A stretch of DNA of 64,000 nucleotides from JAQBVV01 sp965249205 (GTDB lineage: Bacteria; Acidobacteriota; Vicinamibacteria; Vicinamibacterales; UBA2999), in contig CBDFLL010000006.1 of assembly GCA_965249205.1 (NCBI GenBank), forward strand, positions 434,001 to 498,000. Direction: 5' to 3'. Under the pieces are notes generated by a model. The model was not told the origin of the DNA. It did no database searches and saw only the letters and a program-made list of their open reading frames with translations. This document shows, one piece after another, positions 55,087 through 64,000 of the stretch; the stretch's first letter is position 1, and each line of letters starts with the position of its first letter. The position numbers were made by a program, and so were the translations under genes.

Positions 55087-56540
55087 GGTGATTTCAAGGG
55101 GTCGTCGCAACACGTCCTCACTGGTGTGAGCGTAGCAGTTCGTTGAAGGCTTCGGATGGAGTTCTCCAACTGAGAGTCTTCCGCGGTCGGCGGTTGAGTG
55201 TGGCCGCGACAGCCGCGCTGTCGCGAGCGTTGTACCGACTGAGGTCAGTCCCTTTGGGGAAGTACTGGCTCAGGAGGCCGTTGGTGTTCTCGTTCGTGCC
55301 GCGCTGCCACGGACTGCGGGGGTCGCAGAAGAATACCTGCAGCCCCGTGTCGATACGCAGTTGGGCGTGCTGGGCCATCTCCGCGCCTTGGTCCCAGGTC
55401 AGTGACCGACGAAGCTGATCAGGGAGCGTCGCGATCGTCGACGTGATCGCATCCCGTACGGCTTCGGCGCCATGCCCGGCAAGCGCCGGACCGTTCCTGA
55501 CCCTGCGTCGGCCACGTTCGGCCATGCGGGGCAGGTGGAGCAACATCGTGAATCGGGTGGTGCGTTCAACCAATGTGCCGATCGCGGAGCTGCCAAGTCC
55601 GATGATCAGGTCGCCTTCCCAGTGTCCAGGAACCGCTCGGTCCGCGGCCTCGGCGGGCCGCTCGCTGATCATGATCGCGGGGCCGACAAACGCCTTGCCA
55701 CGACTCCGGCGGCGGGCCCTCGGCACGCGCAACGCCCGTCCGGTGCGCAGGCATGCCGTCAGGTCGCGGCGCAGTGCCCCCCGCCCCTGGATGTACAGCG
55801 CTTGGTAAATGGCTTCGTGCGAGACCCTCATCGATGCATCGTCGGGATACTCTAGCCGGAGCCGACGGGCGATCTGCTGCGGGCTCCACGCCGTCGCCCA
55901 ATGTCGGTCCTGGCGGCGGCCATGACGTCGACCACCCCAGGAGCCCACGCGTGGGCCAAGCACGGGCGTCCCGTCCTCAGCCATGACCGTGCCCGCGAGG
56001 CGGTCCTGCACGTAGATCCTCAGCCGATCATTCGCGGCCAGCTTGGCGGTCTTCGGGCGCCTGGCACGTCGGTCGCTGTGCCACTGCGCTGTCGACGCCC
56101 GATACTCCAGACCACCGCTCCGAGTCGCCGCATTGCGATGCAGCTCTCGCGAAACCGTCGACGGGGCTCTACGGAGCCGACCGGCTATGTCGCGCACCCC
56201 GGCACCCTGAGCGCTCAGGATCGCAATCTCTTCTCGCTCCGCGAACGACAGGTAACAAGCCGATCGGGGCGCCACACTGATCGACGGCATACCACCGCTC
56301 TCACGGAACCAACGACCGCCCACGGGCGCCGACACACCACATGACACCGCGGCATCCTCACTCGACAGCCCCCGGGCGATCGCCTTCCAGAACCGGCGCT
56401 GCTCCTCGCGCCCCGCGACCGGCGGCCGACCAGGCGAACGCATCGCAGGCCGGCCCGCTCGGTCTGACCTTCTTCGTTTCCGTTTCTGCATCGCAGTACC
56501 TCATCATCGAGGCGTTGCGACGACCAGTTGAATTCACCTC
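55087..56540 (-). mobile_element. IS30-family insertion sequence
   Basis: About 1454 bp. Imperfect inverted ends of about 25 bp share GGTCGTCGCAAC on the inner side. A TAG at 55084-55086 is repeated at 56541-56543, a 2-3 bp target duplication as usual for IS30. It lies in the M3 peptidase gene. Confidence 0.88.
55118..56491 (-). CDS. IS30-family transposase
   Basis: 457 residues. N-terminal HTH region ('FWKAIARGLSSEDAAVSCGV'), a second HTH ('YLSFAEREEIAILSAQGAGV', 'RRAPSTVSRELHRNA'), and a DDE integrase core with 'GHWEGDLIIG', 'LTWDQGAEMAQH' and 'SPWQRGTNENTNGLLSQYFP'. The catalytic residues are present, so it may be active. Confidence 0.93.
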   Translation of the reverse strand: MQKRKRRRSDRAGRPAMRSPGRPPVAGREEQRRFWKAIARGLSSEDAAVSCGVSAPVGGRWFRESGGMPSISVAPRSACYLSFAEREEIAILSAQGAGVRDIAGRLRRAPSTVSRELHRNAATRSGGLEYRASTAQWHSDRRARRPKTAKLAANDRLRIYVQDRLAGTVMAEDGTPVLGPRVGSWGGRRHGRRQDRHWATAWSPQQIARRLRLEYPDDASMRVSHEAIYQALYIQGRGALRRDLTACLRTGRALRVPRARRRSRGKAFVGPAIMISERPAEAADRAVPGHWEGDLIIGLGSSAIGTLVERTTRFTMLLHLPRMAERGRRRVRNGPALAGHGAEAVRDAITSTIATLPDQLRRSLTWDQGAEMAQHAQLRIDTGLQVFFCDPRSPWQRGTNENTNGLLSQYFPKGTDLSRYNARDSAAVAATLNRRPRKTLSWRTPSEAFNELLRSHQ

Positions 56541-58002
56541 TAGTAGTCGGTAAGAAACAACCCTAACGGCGAGCCGTCCGCGTCGAAGACCTCCCAGACG
56601 CGAACGTCCGGATGGTAGACGGGCACATTCGGACGCTCCTCAAACGACAGCCCGTACAGCCGGTTCGCAGCGAAGAACACGCCGTTCTGCAGGACGTTGT
56701 CCATCTCGAAGTATGGTCGAAGCTCGGACGCGTCGAAGTCATAGCGGGCGGCTCGCACCTTCTCCGTGTAGTACGACCAGTCCCACGGGGCGAGCTCCAG
56801 ATCGAGCTTGTCGGCGGCCGCTATTGTCTGCAGGTCGGTCGCCTCACGTCGGGCATTGGCGACGGCAGGCGGGACCAGGCTTGCGAGTCGATCGTTCACG
56901 GCCCCGACGCTTCCCGCGGTCTCTTCCTCGAGCACGTACGCCGCGTGATTGGGATACCCGAGGAGTACCGCCCGCTCAGCACGGAGGCGTGCCATTCGGC
57001 TGATGACCTCTCGGTTGTCGAACTCGCCGCCACGGCTGCCGCGCGCGAGCGACGTGCGCATGATCCGTTCGCGGAGCTCCCGATTCTCGAGTGACGACAG
57101 GACCGGCTGTCCACTCGTGTTCAGCATCGCGATGACGTACTGCTCCTGGAGGTCGCCGGCCGTTGCCGCCTCGATGGCTGCAGCGATCTGGTCCTCCGAT
57201 AGGCCAGCGAGCTCCTCAGGCGTATCGACGACAGTGGCGGCTTCGTTGACCTCGCTCAACACGTTCTGACTAAACGTGGTCCGCAAGGCGGCCAGCTCGG
57301 CGCTGCTCTCCTGCATCCGCGTCTTCTGCGACTCGGCGAGTTCGGCGCCCGCCCTCACGAAATCCGTGTGGTACTTCTCGATGAGGCGTCGCGACTCGGT
57401 ATCGATGTCGAGGTTGTCCCGCTGCTCGTAGAGCGTCTTCACCCGTGCGAACAACGCGCCGTGCAAGAAGATCTGGTCCCGGTGAGCCGCGAGTCTGGGT
57501 GCAATCTCGCCCCGAATCGTTTCCATCGTGTCATTCGTGTTCGCGCTTGTCAGGTTGAAGAACGTGGTCGCCACACGGTCCAGAAGCCTGCCCGAGCGTT
57601 CGAGTGCAACGAGGGTGTTCTCAACGGTGGGAGGCTCAGACGCGTTCGCGATCGCCTCGACTTCGTCGAGGTGCTCTGCCATGCCCCGCTCGAACGCTGG
57701 CATGAAGTGCCCCTCGTCGATCCGATCGAACGGCGCACGGCGTACGGCAGCGTGCTCTCGGTGAAGAACGGGTTCATCTCGTTCGTCAGCGCGTCCGTCG
57801 GCGGACCGTCCGTCCCAGGCGGCGAACATGCCGCCGACAGTGTAAGTCCCATCACGACCCGGAGGAATGAGCGCTTCATCGGTTGTACCTCGGGATCGTT
57901 CACTGTTGGAGGATAACCAAGTCCCCGCATGCCTCGGCGACGCGCGCGCGTGACAGAGACTAGCAGGAACGACCTGTTCCTGTCCTCTACCGACGTGCGT
58001 CC

Positions 58003-59407
<1,405 letters not shown>

Positions 59408-59442
59408 CCAGGACGTCCAGGGTCGAGGGCTCGTGCGGTGGC

Positions 59443-59802
59443 TTCATCGATACTGTCTCTACTGGCGCCGGTCCAACGCATCTTGACAGACCCCCACCCA
59501 GATTCGGCGTCCGCGCCATGCGCGCGCGCTCCTCCTCAGCAACATTGTCCCGCAAGCTCTTTCCGATGGGCGACCGCCCCGCCGTTGGTGACCATGCAGC
59601 GGGTCGGGTCGGCGACCGGCACGCCCGTGCCAACCGGCTCGTGTGATCCGAGTCGAAGCCCATGTCACGCCGGGACCCGTGTACCGAAATCAAGTCTTTG
59701 CGGGACACCAACAGCTGACGCAATGGTTCTCGGAAACTCAGGGCGAAAGTCCGCCTGCGGCACAAGAGGATTCCGGCACAACCAGACACGCTGATGAGCC
59801 CC
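59443..59802. other. 360 bp with no recognised gene
   Basis: Between the broken 5' end of recD2 and the hsdR tail. Frames here are short or Arg/Ser/Pro-rich shadows. No IS end, RNA or promoter was recognised. Confidence 0.4.
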
Positions 59803-60198
59803 TCAGGCCCCAGCCCAACCCTCTGACAACGCCTCCGCCTGCTCCAATACCGTCTGCGTCGCCTTCTCCTGCTTGTCAGGTGGATAGCCGTGCTTCCGCA
59901 AAATGCGCTATACGTAGACGCGGAGCTGCGCCCGCACGTTGTCGCGGATCGTCCAGTCGATCGTGACGTTCTTTCGAACAGTGGCGACAAGCTCCCGCGC
60001 GATCGTCTTCAACGTCTCGTCGCCCAGTAATTGGACCGCACTGTCGTTGGTTTCCAGCGCGTCGTAGAATGCTACCTCGTCTTCGGAGAGCCCGAGCTGC
60101 TCGCCTCGTGCACCCGCCGCGCGCATGTCCTTGGCGAGCTGGATCAGCTCCTCGATCACCTGCGCCGTTTCGATGGCGCGATTCTGGTACTTGCGCAC
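59803..60198 (-). pseudogene. hsdR: 3' fragment of type I restriction subunit HsdR
   Basis: Matches only the extreme C-terminus of HsdR (DUF3387): 'VRKYQNRAIETAQVIEELIQ', 'LGLSEDEVAFYDALETNDSA', 'ARELVATVRKNVTIDWTIRD'. A TAG replaces the usual Lys after 'VRAQLRVYV'; beyond it the same frame continues 'RILRKHGYPPDKQEKATQTV' to a stop at 59803. The rest of the gene and hsdS/hsdM are absent. The upstream side joins plasmid mobilization sequence on the other strand. Confidence 0.8.
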
Positions 60199-60666
60199 GG
60201 TCTGCGCCAGAAGATGGACGCGATCGCCGAGCGCGAGCTGCAGACGTTTGGCGAGACGTTGCGCGCAAGCGTAAGTCACAAGCTGCATACCATCGAGACC
60301 TTTATGGAGACCGAGACCACGCGGATTCACGGGCAGCTGCGGGGTCTGCGCGAGCTCCTGTGGCGCGACTTCCGCGCGGACCTGGTGATCGTGGTGAGCA
60401 TCTTGCTCATCATCTGCGCCGCGAGCTGGGGGCTGCTGCGGTGGCAGTTGACCCGCGTGCAGACCCTGCTCGAGACGCAAGAGACCCTGCAGCTCGAGAT
60501 CGCGGCGTCCCAGACGGCCCTCGACCAGTTGCAGGCGCAGACGTGGGGCGTATGGCTCCACGAGGAGGACGGGATGCGGTACGTGGTGCTGCCCAGGGGG
60601 ACGCTGAACGAGGAGTGGCCCTTGACCGTGGACGGGCAGCCTGCCATCAGGCTGTCGAGCGAGTGA
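60199..60666 (+). pseudogene. MobB/MbeB-like plasmid mobilization protein, 5' truncated
   Basis: Accessory protein of ColE1-type relaxosomes. From about 'RQKMDAIAERELQTFGETLR' it shows a helical region, a TM segment ('LVIVVSILLIICAASWGLLR'), a coiled coil ('LETQETLQLEIAASQTALDQ') and the family C-terminus 'LQAQTWGVWLHEEDGMRYVV', 'LPRGTLNEEWPL', 'GQPAIRLSSE'. The N-terminus is replaced by the antisense of the hsdR fragment. The mobD-like gene follows 9 bp later, the same order as in mobilizable plasmids. Confidence 0.7.
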
Positions 60667-60675
60667 GGGCGTGGT

Positions 60676-60957
60676 ATGACCGAACTCGAAACACGCTTGA
60701 TGGACGCGTTACAATCGCTCTCGACGCAGTGGGACGCGGATCAGCAGCAGCACGTCGAGGAGCTGGATCTCTTGCGCGCGCGGATCGACGAGCTCGCGCA
60801 GCTGGTGACCGACTCCGCGGCGCAGCACGAACAACACGCCGCCACCTTGCAGGCGCAGTTGCAGCAGCTCGACACGCAGGTCGGGCTCTTGACGGCGCAG
60901 TACGCGCACATCGCAGCGGACTACAAGACGCTCGCCGCCTTGTTGGCAAAGGGCTGA
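60676..60957 (+). CDS. MobD/MbeD-like mobilization protein
   Basis: 93-residue coiled-coil protein of the MbeD/MobD family: 'MTELETRLMDALQSLSTQWD', 'LDLLRARIDELAQLVTDSAA', 'LQQLDTQVGLLTAQYAHIAA'. Complete. No relaxase gene (mobA) is seen downstream, so the module is a relic of a mobilizable plasmid. The exact family is judged from the start, length and neighbour. Confidence 0.7.
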   Translation: MTELETRLMDALQSLSTQWDADQQQHVEELDLLRARIDELAQLVTDSAAQHEQHAATLQAQLQQLDTQVGLLTAQYAHIAADYKTLAALLAKG

Positions 60958-61093
60958 ACCAGCGCCGGCAGGTCATTCAGCAGCCGGCGCGCGGCCCGAC
61001 GCGGGACTATGGGCCAAGCCGCTAATGCTTTCGGTGGCGCAGCCGCGTCTCTTTGTGTGGTTAGATGATTCGGGCCTCTTGGCGGAAGAGAAA

Positions 61094-62230
61094 ATGAAGA
61101 GAGTTGTCGATGGGCGATTCACAGCGAGCGACCGCACTGGCGCTGTAATTGACGTGAATCCGCTGAACCCTGCTCGATTAACGCGGCGTGAGCTTCTTGC
61201 GTGCGGCATGTCGGCGATCGCTGTTGGCTGTGGTGGCGGTACCAGGACTCCAACCGCTCCAACTCCGACTGATACGCCGTCAACGGCCCCGGTTTCTGTC
61301 ACCGGGCAGGTAACGGCCACGGTTTCTGTCACCGGGCAGGTAATCGATGTTCTAACCGGGGGCCCCGTTCCAGACGTAGTCCTGCAAGCTGGCCCGGACC
61401 CTGTTCCGGTAGACGCGGCCGGCAGATTTGAGGTCACGCTAACGCCCGCGCTTGTGCGGTTGACAGTGACGGCACCTGGTTACGTGCCCAGGAACACCGG
61501 CCTCCGCGTGCCTGGGCCACATGCTGTCGTATCGCTAATCCCGGTTAGCTTTGACCTTGCGTCTTTCGACGTGATGTGTCGCACATCCTGGGCTCGTGGT
61601 CTTCCGGATTTGCTATCACGTTGGCGCCAGCCCTTCGATTTGGTTCTTGACCGGACTGTTTATAGGAACGATTTCGGTGCTCCCAACCAACACGTATTCC
61701 TTGATGACCGCATCTCTCAGGGTACGGAGGCCTTTATCACTAGCACCCTCCGTAGCGCACTGCCGGTGCTAACGGACGGCAAGTTCCCCGATTTTGCTTC
61801 AGTACGTGTGATCGAAACACCGCCGGGGACAACGAGAGACGATTCGTCGCTCAATCGCATTGACGGCGCTGTAACGTTTGGAATCAACTCGAATCTGAGA
61901 GACAACTCTGGAACCGGAGCACACGGCGGCAGCTCGTCGGGGCAGCGCATTGGCGCTCATGATGGCACGTATCACTTCAAGGCAGGCTCGATCGTCGTGG
62001 ACAGCAGCCTCCTCCAGAATGGTGGGGTGGGAGCAGTTCTCGTTCACGAGCTTGGGCACGTGACAGGTTGCCACCATGTGACCAGAAGCGATTCGTTCAT
62101 GGGGGGAAACATCTCCGGAAGGGGGTCAAGTGGATTCGACCAAGACTGCTTCAGGATCTTCTACGGGCGTCACATCGGTAACGTCTCTCCCGATGCCGAT
62201 CCCGATGATTTCGCCGTAAACGACTTCTAA
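61094..62230 (+). CDS. metzincin-like zinc metalloprotease lipoprotein
   Basis: About 378 residues from ATG 61094, which has GGAAGAG upstream. The N-terminus has a Tat-like lipoprotein signal: 'LTRRELLACGMSAIAVGCGG' with Cys lipidation. A Thr/Pro linker and a carboxypeptidase-regulatory-like domain follow ('VTGQVIDVLTGGPVPDVVLQ', 'RFEVTLTPALVRLTVTAPGY'), then the catalytic part with 'VLVHELGHVTGCHHVTRSDS' holding HExxHxxGxxH and a likely Met-turn in 'SFMGGNISG'. Exported and anchored; substrate unknown. It looks intact, in contrast to its neighbours, and seems less GC-rich, so it may be a recent arrival. Confidence 0.75.
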   Translation: MKRVVDGRFTASDRTGAVIDVNPLNPARLTRRELLACGMSAIAVGCGGGTRTPTAPTPTDTPSTAPVSVTGQVTATVSVTGQVIDVLTGGPVPDVVLQAGPDPVPVDAAGRFEVTLTPALVRLTVTAPGYVPRNTGLRVPGPHAVVSLIPVSFDLASFDVMCRTSWARGLPDLLSRWRQPFDLVLDRTVYRNDFGAPNQHVFLDDRISQGTEAFITSTLRSALPVLTDGKFPDFASVRVIETPPGTTRDDSSLNRIDGAVTFGINSNLRDNSGTGAHGGSSSGQRIGAHDGTYHFKAGSIVVDSSLLQNGGVGAVLVHELGHVTGCHHVTRSDSFMGGNISGRGSSGFDQDCFRIFYGRHIGNVSPDADPDDFAVNDF

Positions 62231-62268
62231 CTTAATGTGGCGGCACCGTACTGATGTTTGCGATGGTC

Positions 62269-63687
62269 GGGGGGATGTCCCGACCGCTGTTGAAATTCGG
62301 CGGCGGCTCGGGTGAGATTCTACGCGACGTTCGCCTCTGAGACACCGAGCCCCAGTCGTTGGTCGCGTGCGCGAAGCGCGCTGACCAAGCGCGGCATATC
62401 GCCGCATCCCTTCAGGCGCCGGAAGCCCTTGACGGCTTCGAGGACACCGGCGGCCACCCACCGGAGCATCATCTGTCCCCCACGCCACCGTTTCACGTTG
62501 CGCTTCACGTGGCGGGTACGACTCAGCAGACTCTCGGCGGCGTTGGTCGTGGCGAGCGACCGCTGCAGGCGGGTCGAGAGGTGCAACGTGAGGACGGTCA
62601 GCGTTTCGGCCAGTCCTTCTCGGACGCTGCCGGCGGCGCCGGGATATTCGTCCTCCAGGCACGTGGCGAGATCCGTGAGGAGCCGCGTCGCCGTCTTCAC
62701 GTCGCTCGCCTGATAGGCGCGCCGCACGATCGCCTGGACCCACGGGCGCTGTCGCTCCGGCAGGTGGTCGAGGATGTTGCGGAGCTTGTGGACTTGGCAC
62801 CGCTGAACGAGGGCGGCCTCGCCAAAGACCGCGCGCACCGCTTTGTGCAGCGCCAAGGCGCCATCGAGGATCACGAGCAGGCTGCGGTCCGTGCGCAGGC
62901 CGCGGCTCTGGAGATTCGCGAGGAAGCTCTGACACACGGTCGCGTTCTCGGTCGCGCCCTCCCACAGGCCCAGCGCGTGTTTCTGGCCATCGGCCGCGAT
63001 CCCGAGGGCCACCACGAGGCAGTGCTCCCCGATGTGCACGCCGTCGAGGAGCAACGCCACAAGGTCGAGGTCGTCCAGCGGCGCCGATTGCCACGTCCGG
63101 AGCTGCGCCGTGGTCTTCGCCACGAACCGTCGGCTGACGCTACTCTTGCTCGTGCCGCGGCTCACCACGCCGGCCGGCATCGGCTCCAGACTCCGCGCAT
63201 ACTGGCGGGTCGCGACACCCACCAGCATCTGTTCGACGACGCGCCGATTCAACGGGTCGGTGTGCGCCAGGGCCCGAAACGTCGGCAGCGGGACCTCACG
63301 CCCGTCGGCGCGGACCCGCGGCCGCGAGACCGCCACCTTGCGCCCGCCCACCACAACGTCGCTGGGCACCGTGCCCGCGCGGGCTGATGCGCATACCGCG
63401 GCCCGCACAGCGCCGTGCGATCCTCCTCCAGCATCGCGTCGAGCACGCGGAGGCCCGAGCGGACCATCAACTCGAAGAGTGCGGCTTTCGTGTCGACCAG
63501 GAGGTCAACGAGCGGCAGGGACCGGACGGCGGGAGATGCAACAGCAGCGATCGGACGGGCTATGCGAGACTTCTTCATGGCGGCTCCTTCTTGGCGGGCT
63601 TGCGCCCGCGGCTCGTCACCACTCGTGTACCACGAGCAGTGAGGAGCCGCCGCTCTCAAATTTCAACAGTCAGTGGGACATCCCCCC
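62269..63687 (-). mobile_element. IS256-family insertion sequence
   Basis: About 1419 bp. Perfect outer inverted repeat GGGGGGATGTCCC (62269-62281) with its complement at 63675-63687, and further matching CTGTTGAAATT inside. The flanks (cgatggtc and aaatgccg) are not duplicates, so one side was rearranged after insertion. The right end lies in an IS481-type transposase. Confidence 0.85.
62320..63578 (-). CDS. IS256-family transposase, frame broken once near 63375
   Basis: From ATG 63578 (AAGGAG upstream): 'MKKSRIARPIAAVASPAVRS', 'LPLVDLLVDTKAALFELMVR', 'CGPRYAHQPAR'. The following frame continues 'GTVPSDVVVGGRKVAVSRPR', then the mutator-type core with 'LVALLLDGVHIGEHCLVVAL', 'SLLVILDGALALHKAVRAVF', 'QRCQVHKLRNILDHLPERQR' and 'LQRSLATTNAAESLLSRTR'. 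One extra G in the GGG run would join the frames. About 418 residues when corrected. Confidence 0.85.
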
Positions 63688-64000
63688 AAATGCCGTCGCC
63701 GACTTCTTCCAGGCCGATATCTTCGCCGCTGAGGGCGTGGCTGAGGAACGGCTGACGGGACTGCAGACGAAACGTGCCGGCCGTACTCACGCGCCGGATC
63801 TCCATGTGCGACGGATAGTCTGGGTGCGTGCGGTGTGTGGGGTACGGGCGCGACGAGGGACACCAGAGGGTGCTCGGCGTGCGGTCGCCGATGCCTTCGT
63901 GTGGCCGCTCGTCGTTGTAGCGCTGGCAGAAGGCGTCGAAGCGGCGCTGTTGAGCGCGGAGGCTGCTGGCGGCCGGGCGGGCGGTCTCGCGCTTGAGCTC
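63688..64000 (-). pseudogene. IS481-type transposase, C-terminal part (runs off window, cut by IS256)
   Basis: The frame enters at the window edge: 'ELKRETARPAASSLRAQQRR', 'FDAFCQRYNDERPHEGIGDR', 'TPSTLWCPSSRPYP', 'YPSHMEIRRVSTAG', ending 'GEDIGLEEVGDGIWG' at the IS256 end. This is the C-terminal quarter of an integrase-core transposase of the IS481 type. The last residues are replaced by IS256 sequence. Confidence 0.75.

Larger units (their letters stand above)
54282..57879 (-). pseudogene. M3 family oligopeptidase (Dcp-like) lipoprotein, IS-interrupted and frameshifted
   Basis: Zinc peptidyl-dipeptidase. From ATG 57879: a lipoprotein signal 'MKRSFLRVVMGLTLSAAC', 'NPFFTESTLPYAV', then a one-base frameshift near 57732 into 'APFDRIDEGHFMPAFERGMA'. 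The frame runs to 'DGSPLGLFLTDY' at 56541, where the IS30 element (55087-56540) intervenes, and resumes 'YARPSKSGGAWMNAYVSQSH'. The zinc site is 'MFHEFGHTLHGLFSDV'. The stop is at 54282. Removing the IS and one TAG restores 'LTDYYARPSKSGG' exactly. Without correction only fragments are made. Confidence 0.85.

Overview
The window is a high-GC bacterial chromosome segment. The left two thirds carry ordinary housekeeping genes: alaS, ilvE, prmA, hrcA-grpE-dnaJ, carAB, bshC, ribF, cysS, yraN, mazG and pilT. The right third is a mosaic of integrated elements, insertion sequences and broken genes. The combination of bshC (bacillithiol), a DUF1844 gene, pilT, very high GC and IgGFc/DUF11 surface proteins suggests Acidobacteriota, perhaps Vicinamibacteria. 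This is inference; no rRNA gene is present.

Layout. 1-921: 3' part of a TRAP solute-binding protein. 976-6322 (minus): ilvE-pilT-recX-alaS, tightly packed. 6489-8290: divergent Ser/Thr kinase and rsmE around a 44-bp promoter region. 8297-13224 (minus): hrcA-grpE-dnaJ-prmA-pepP. 13283-18095 (minus): xdhC-like, a class A penicillin-binding protein and bshC. 18297-22834: a possible structured RNA leader followed by carA-carB. 23120-36389: a broken region where comEC runs into the 3' end of an unknown gene, then a lasso-cyclase-like asparagine synthetase that is cut by a giant 5'-truncated IgGFc/DUF11/cadherin-like repeat protein, then a PqqD-like RiPP recognition protein and a nucleotidyltransferase gene cut by an insertion sequence. 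36362-41469: mazG, DUF1844, a PhnP-like hydrolase, ribF, cysS and yraN, with a 155-bp inverted repeat between the last two. 41561-41766: tRNA-Gly(GCC) and tRNA-Cys(GCA).

41767 to about 51000 is an integrative element in tRNA-Cys: integrase, excisionase-like gene, a two-module regulator-like protein, a DUF5906 primase-associated helicase (cut by an IS1595 element with an 8-bp duplication), a coiled-coil gene and an HTH gene, most of them overlapping by 4 to 11 bases, plus rightward HTH and phage-like genes. 51150-64000 is a graveyard: an IS3 fragment, a second penicillin-binding protein gene cut by the second identical IS1182-like copy, an M3 peptidase gene cut by an IS30 element, a recD2 remnant with an internal deletion, an hsdR tail, a mobB/mobD mobilization remnant, an intact metzincin-like lipoprotein, an IS256 element and an IS481 fragment.

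Three insertions can be undone on paper: removing the IS and one target copy restores an open frame at 33858-35152, 45482-46525 and 55087-56540. Six probable one-base frameshifts, five of them explicable as short homopolymer changes (dnaJ, an M15 peptidase, a penicillin-binding protein twice, an IS256 transposase; the M3 peptidase also), suggest that some breakage is sequencing error, and several abrupt gene-to-gene junctions raise the possibility of assembly chimeras.
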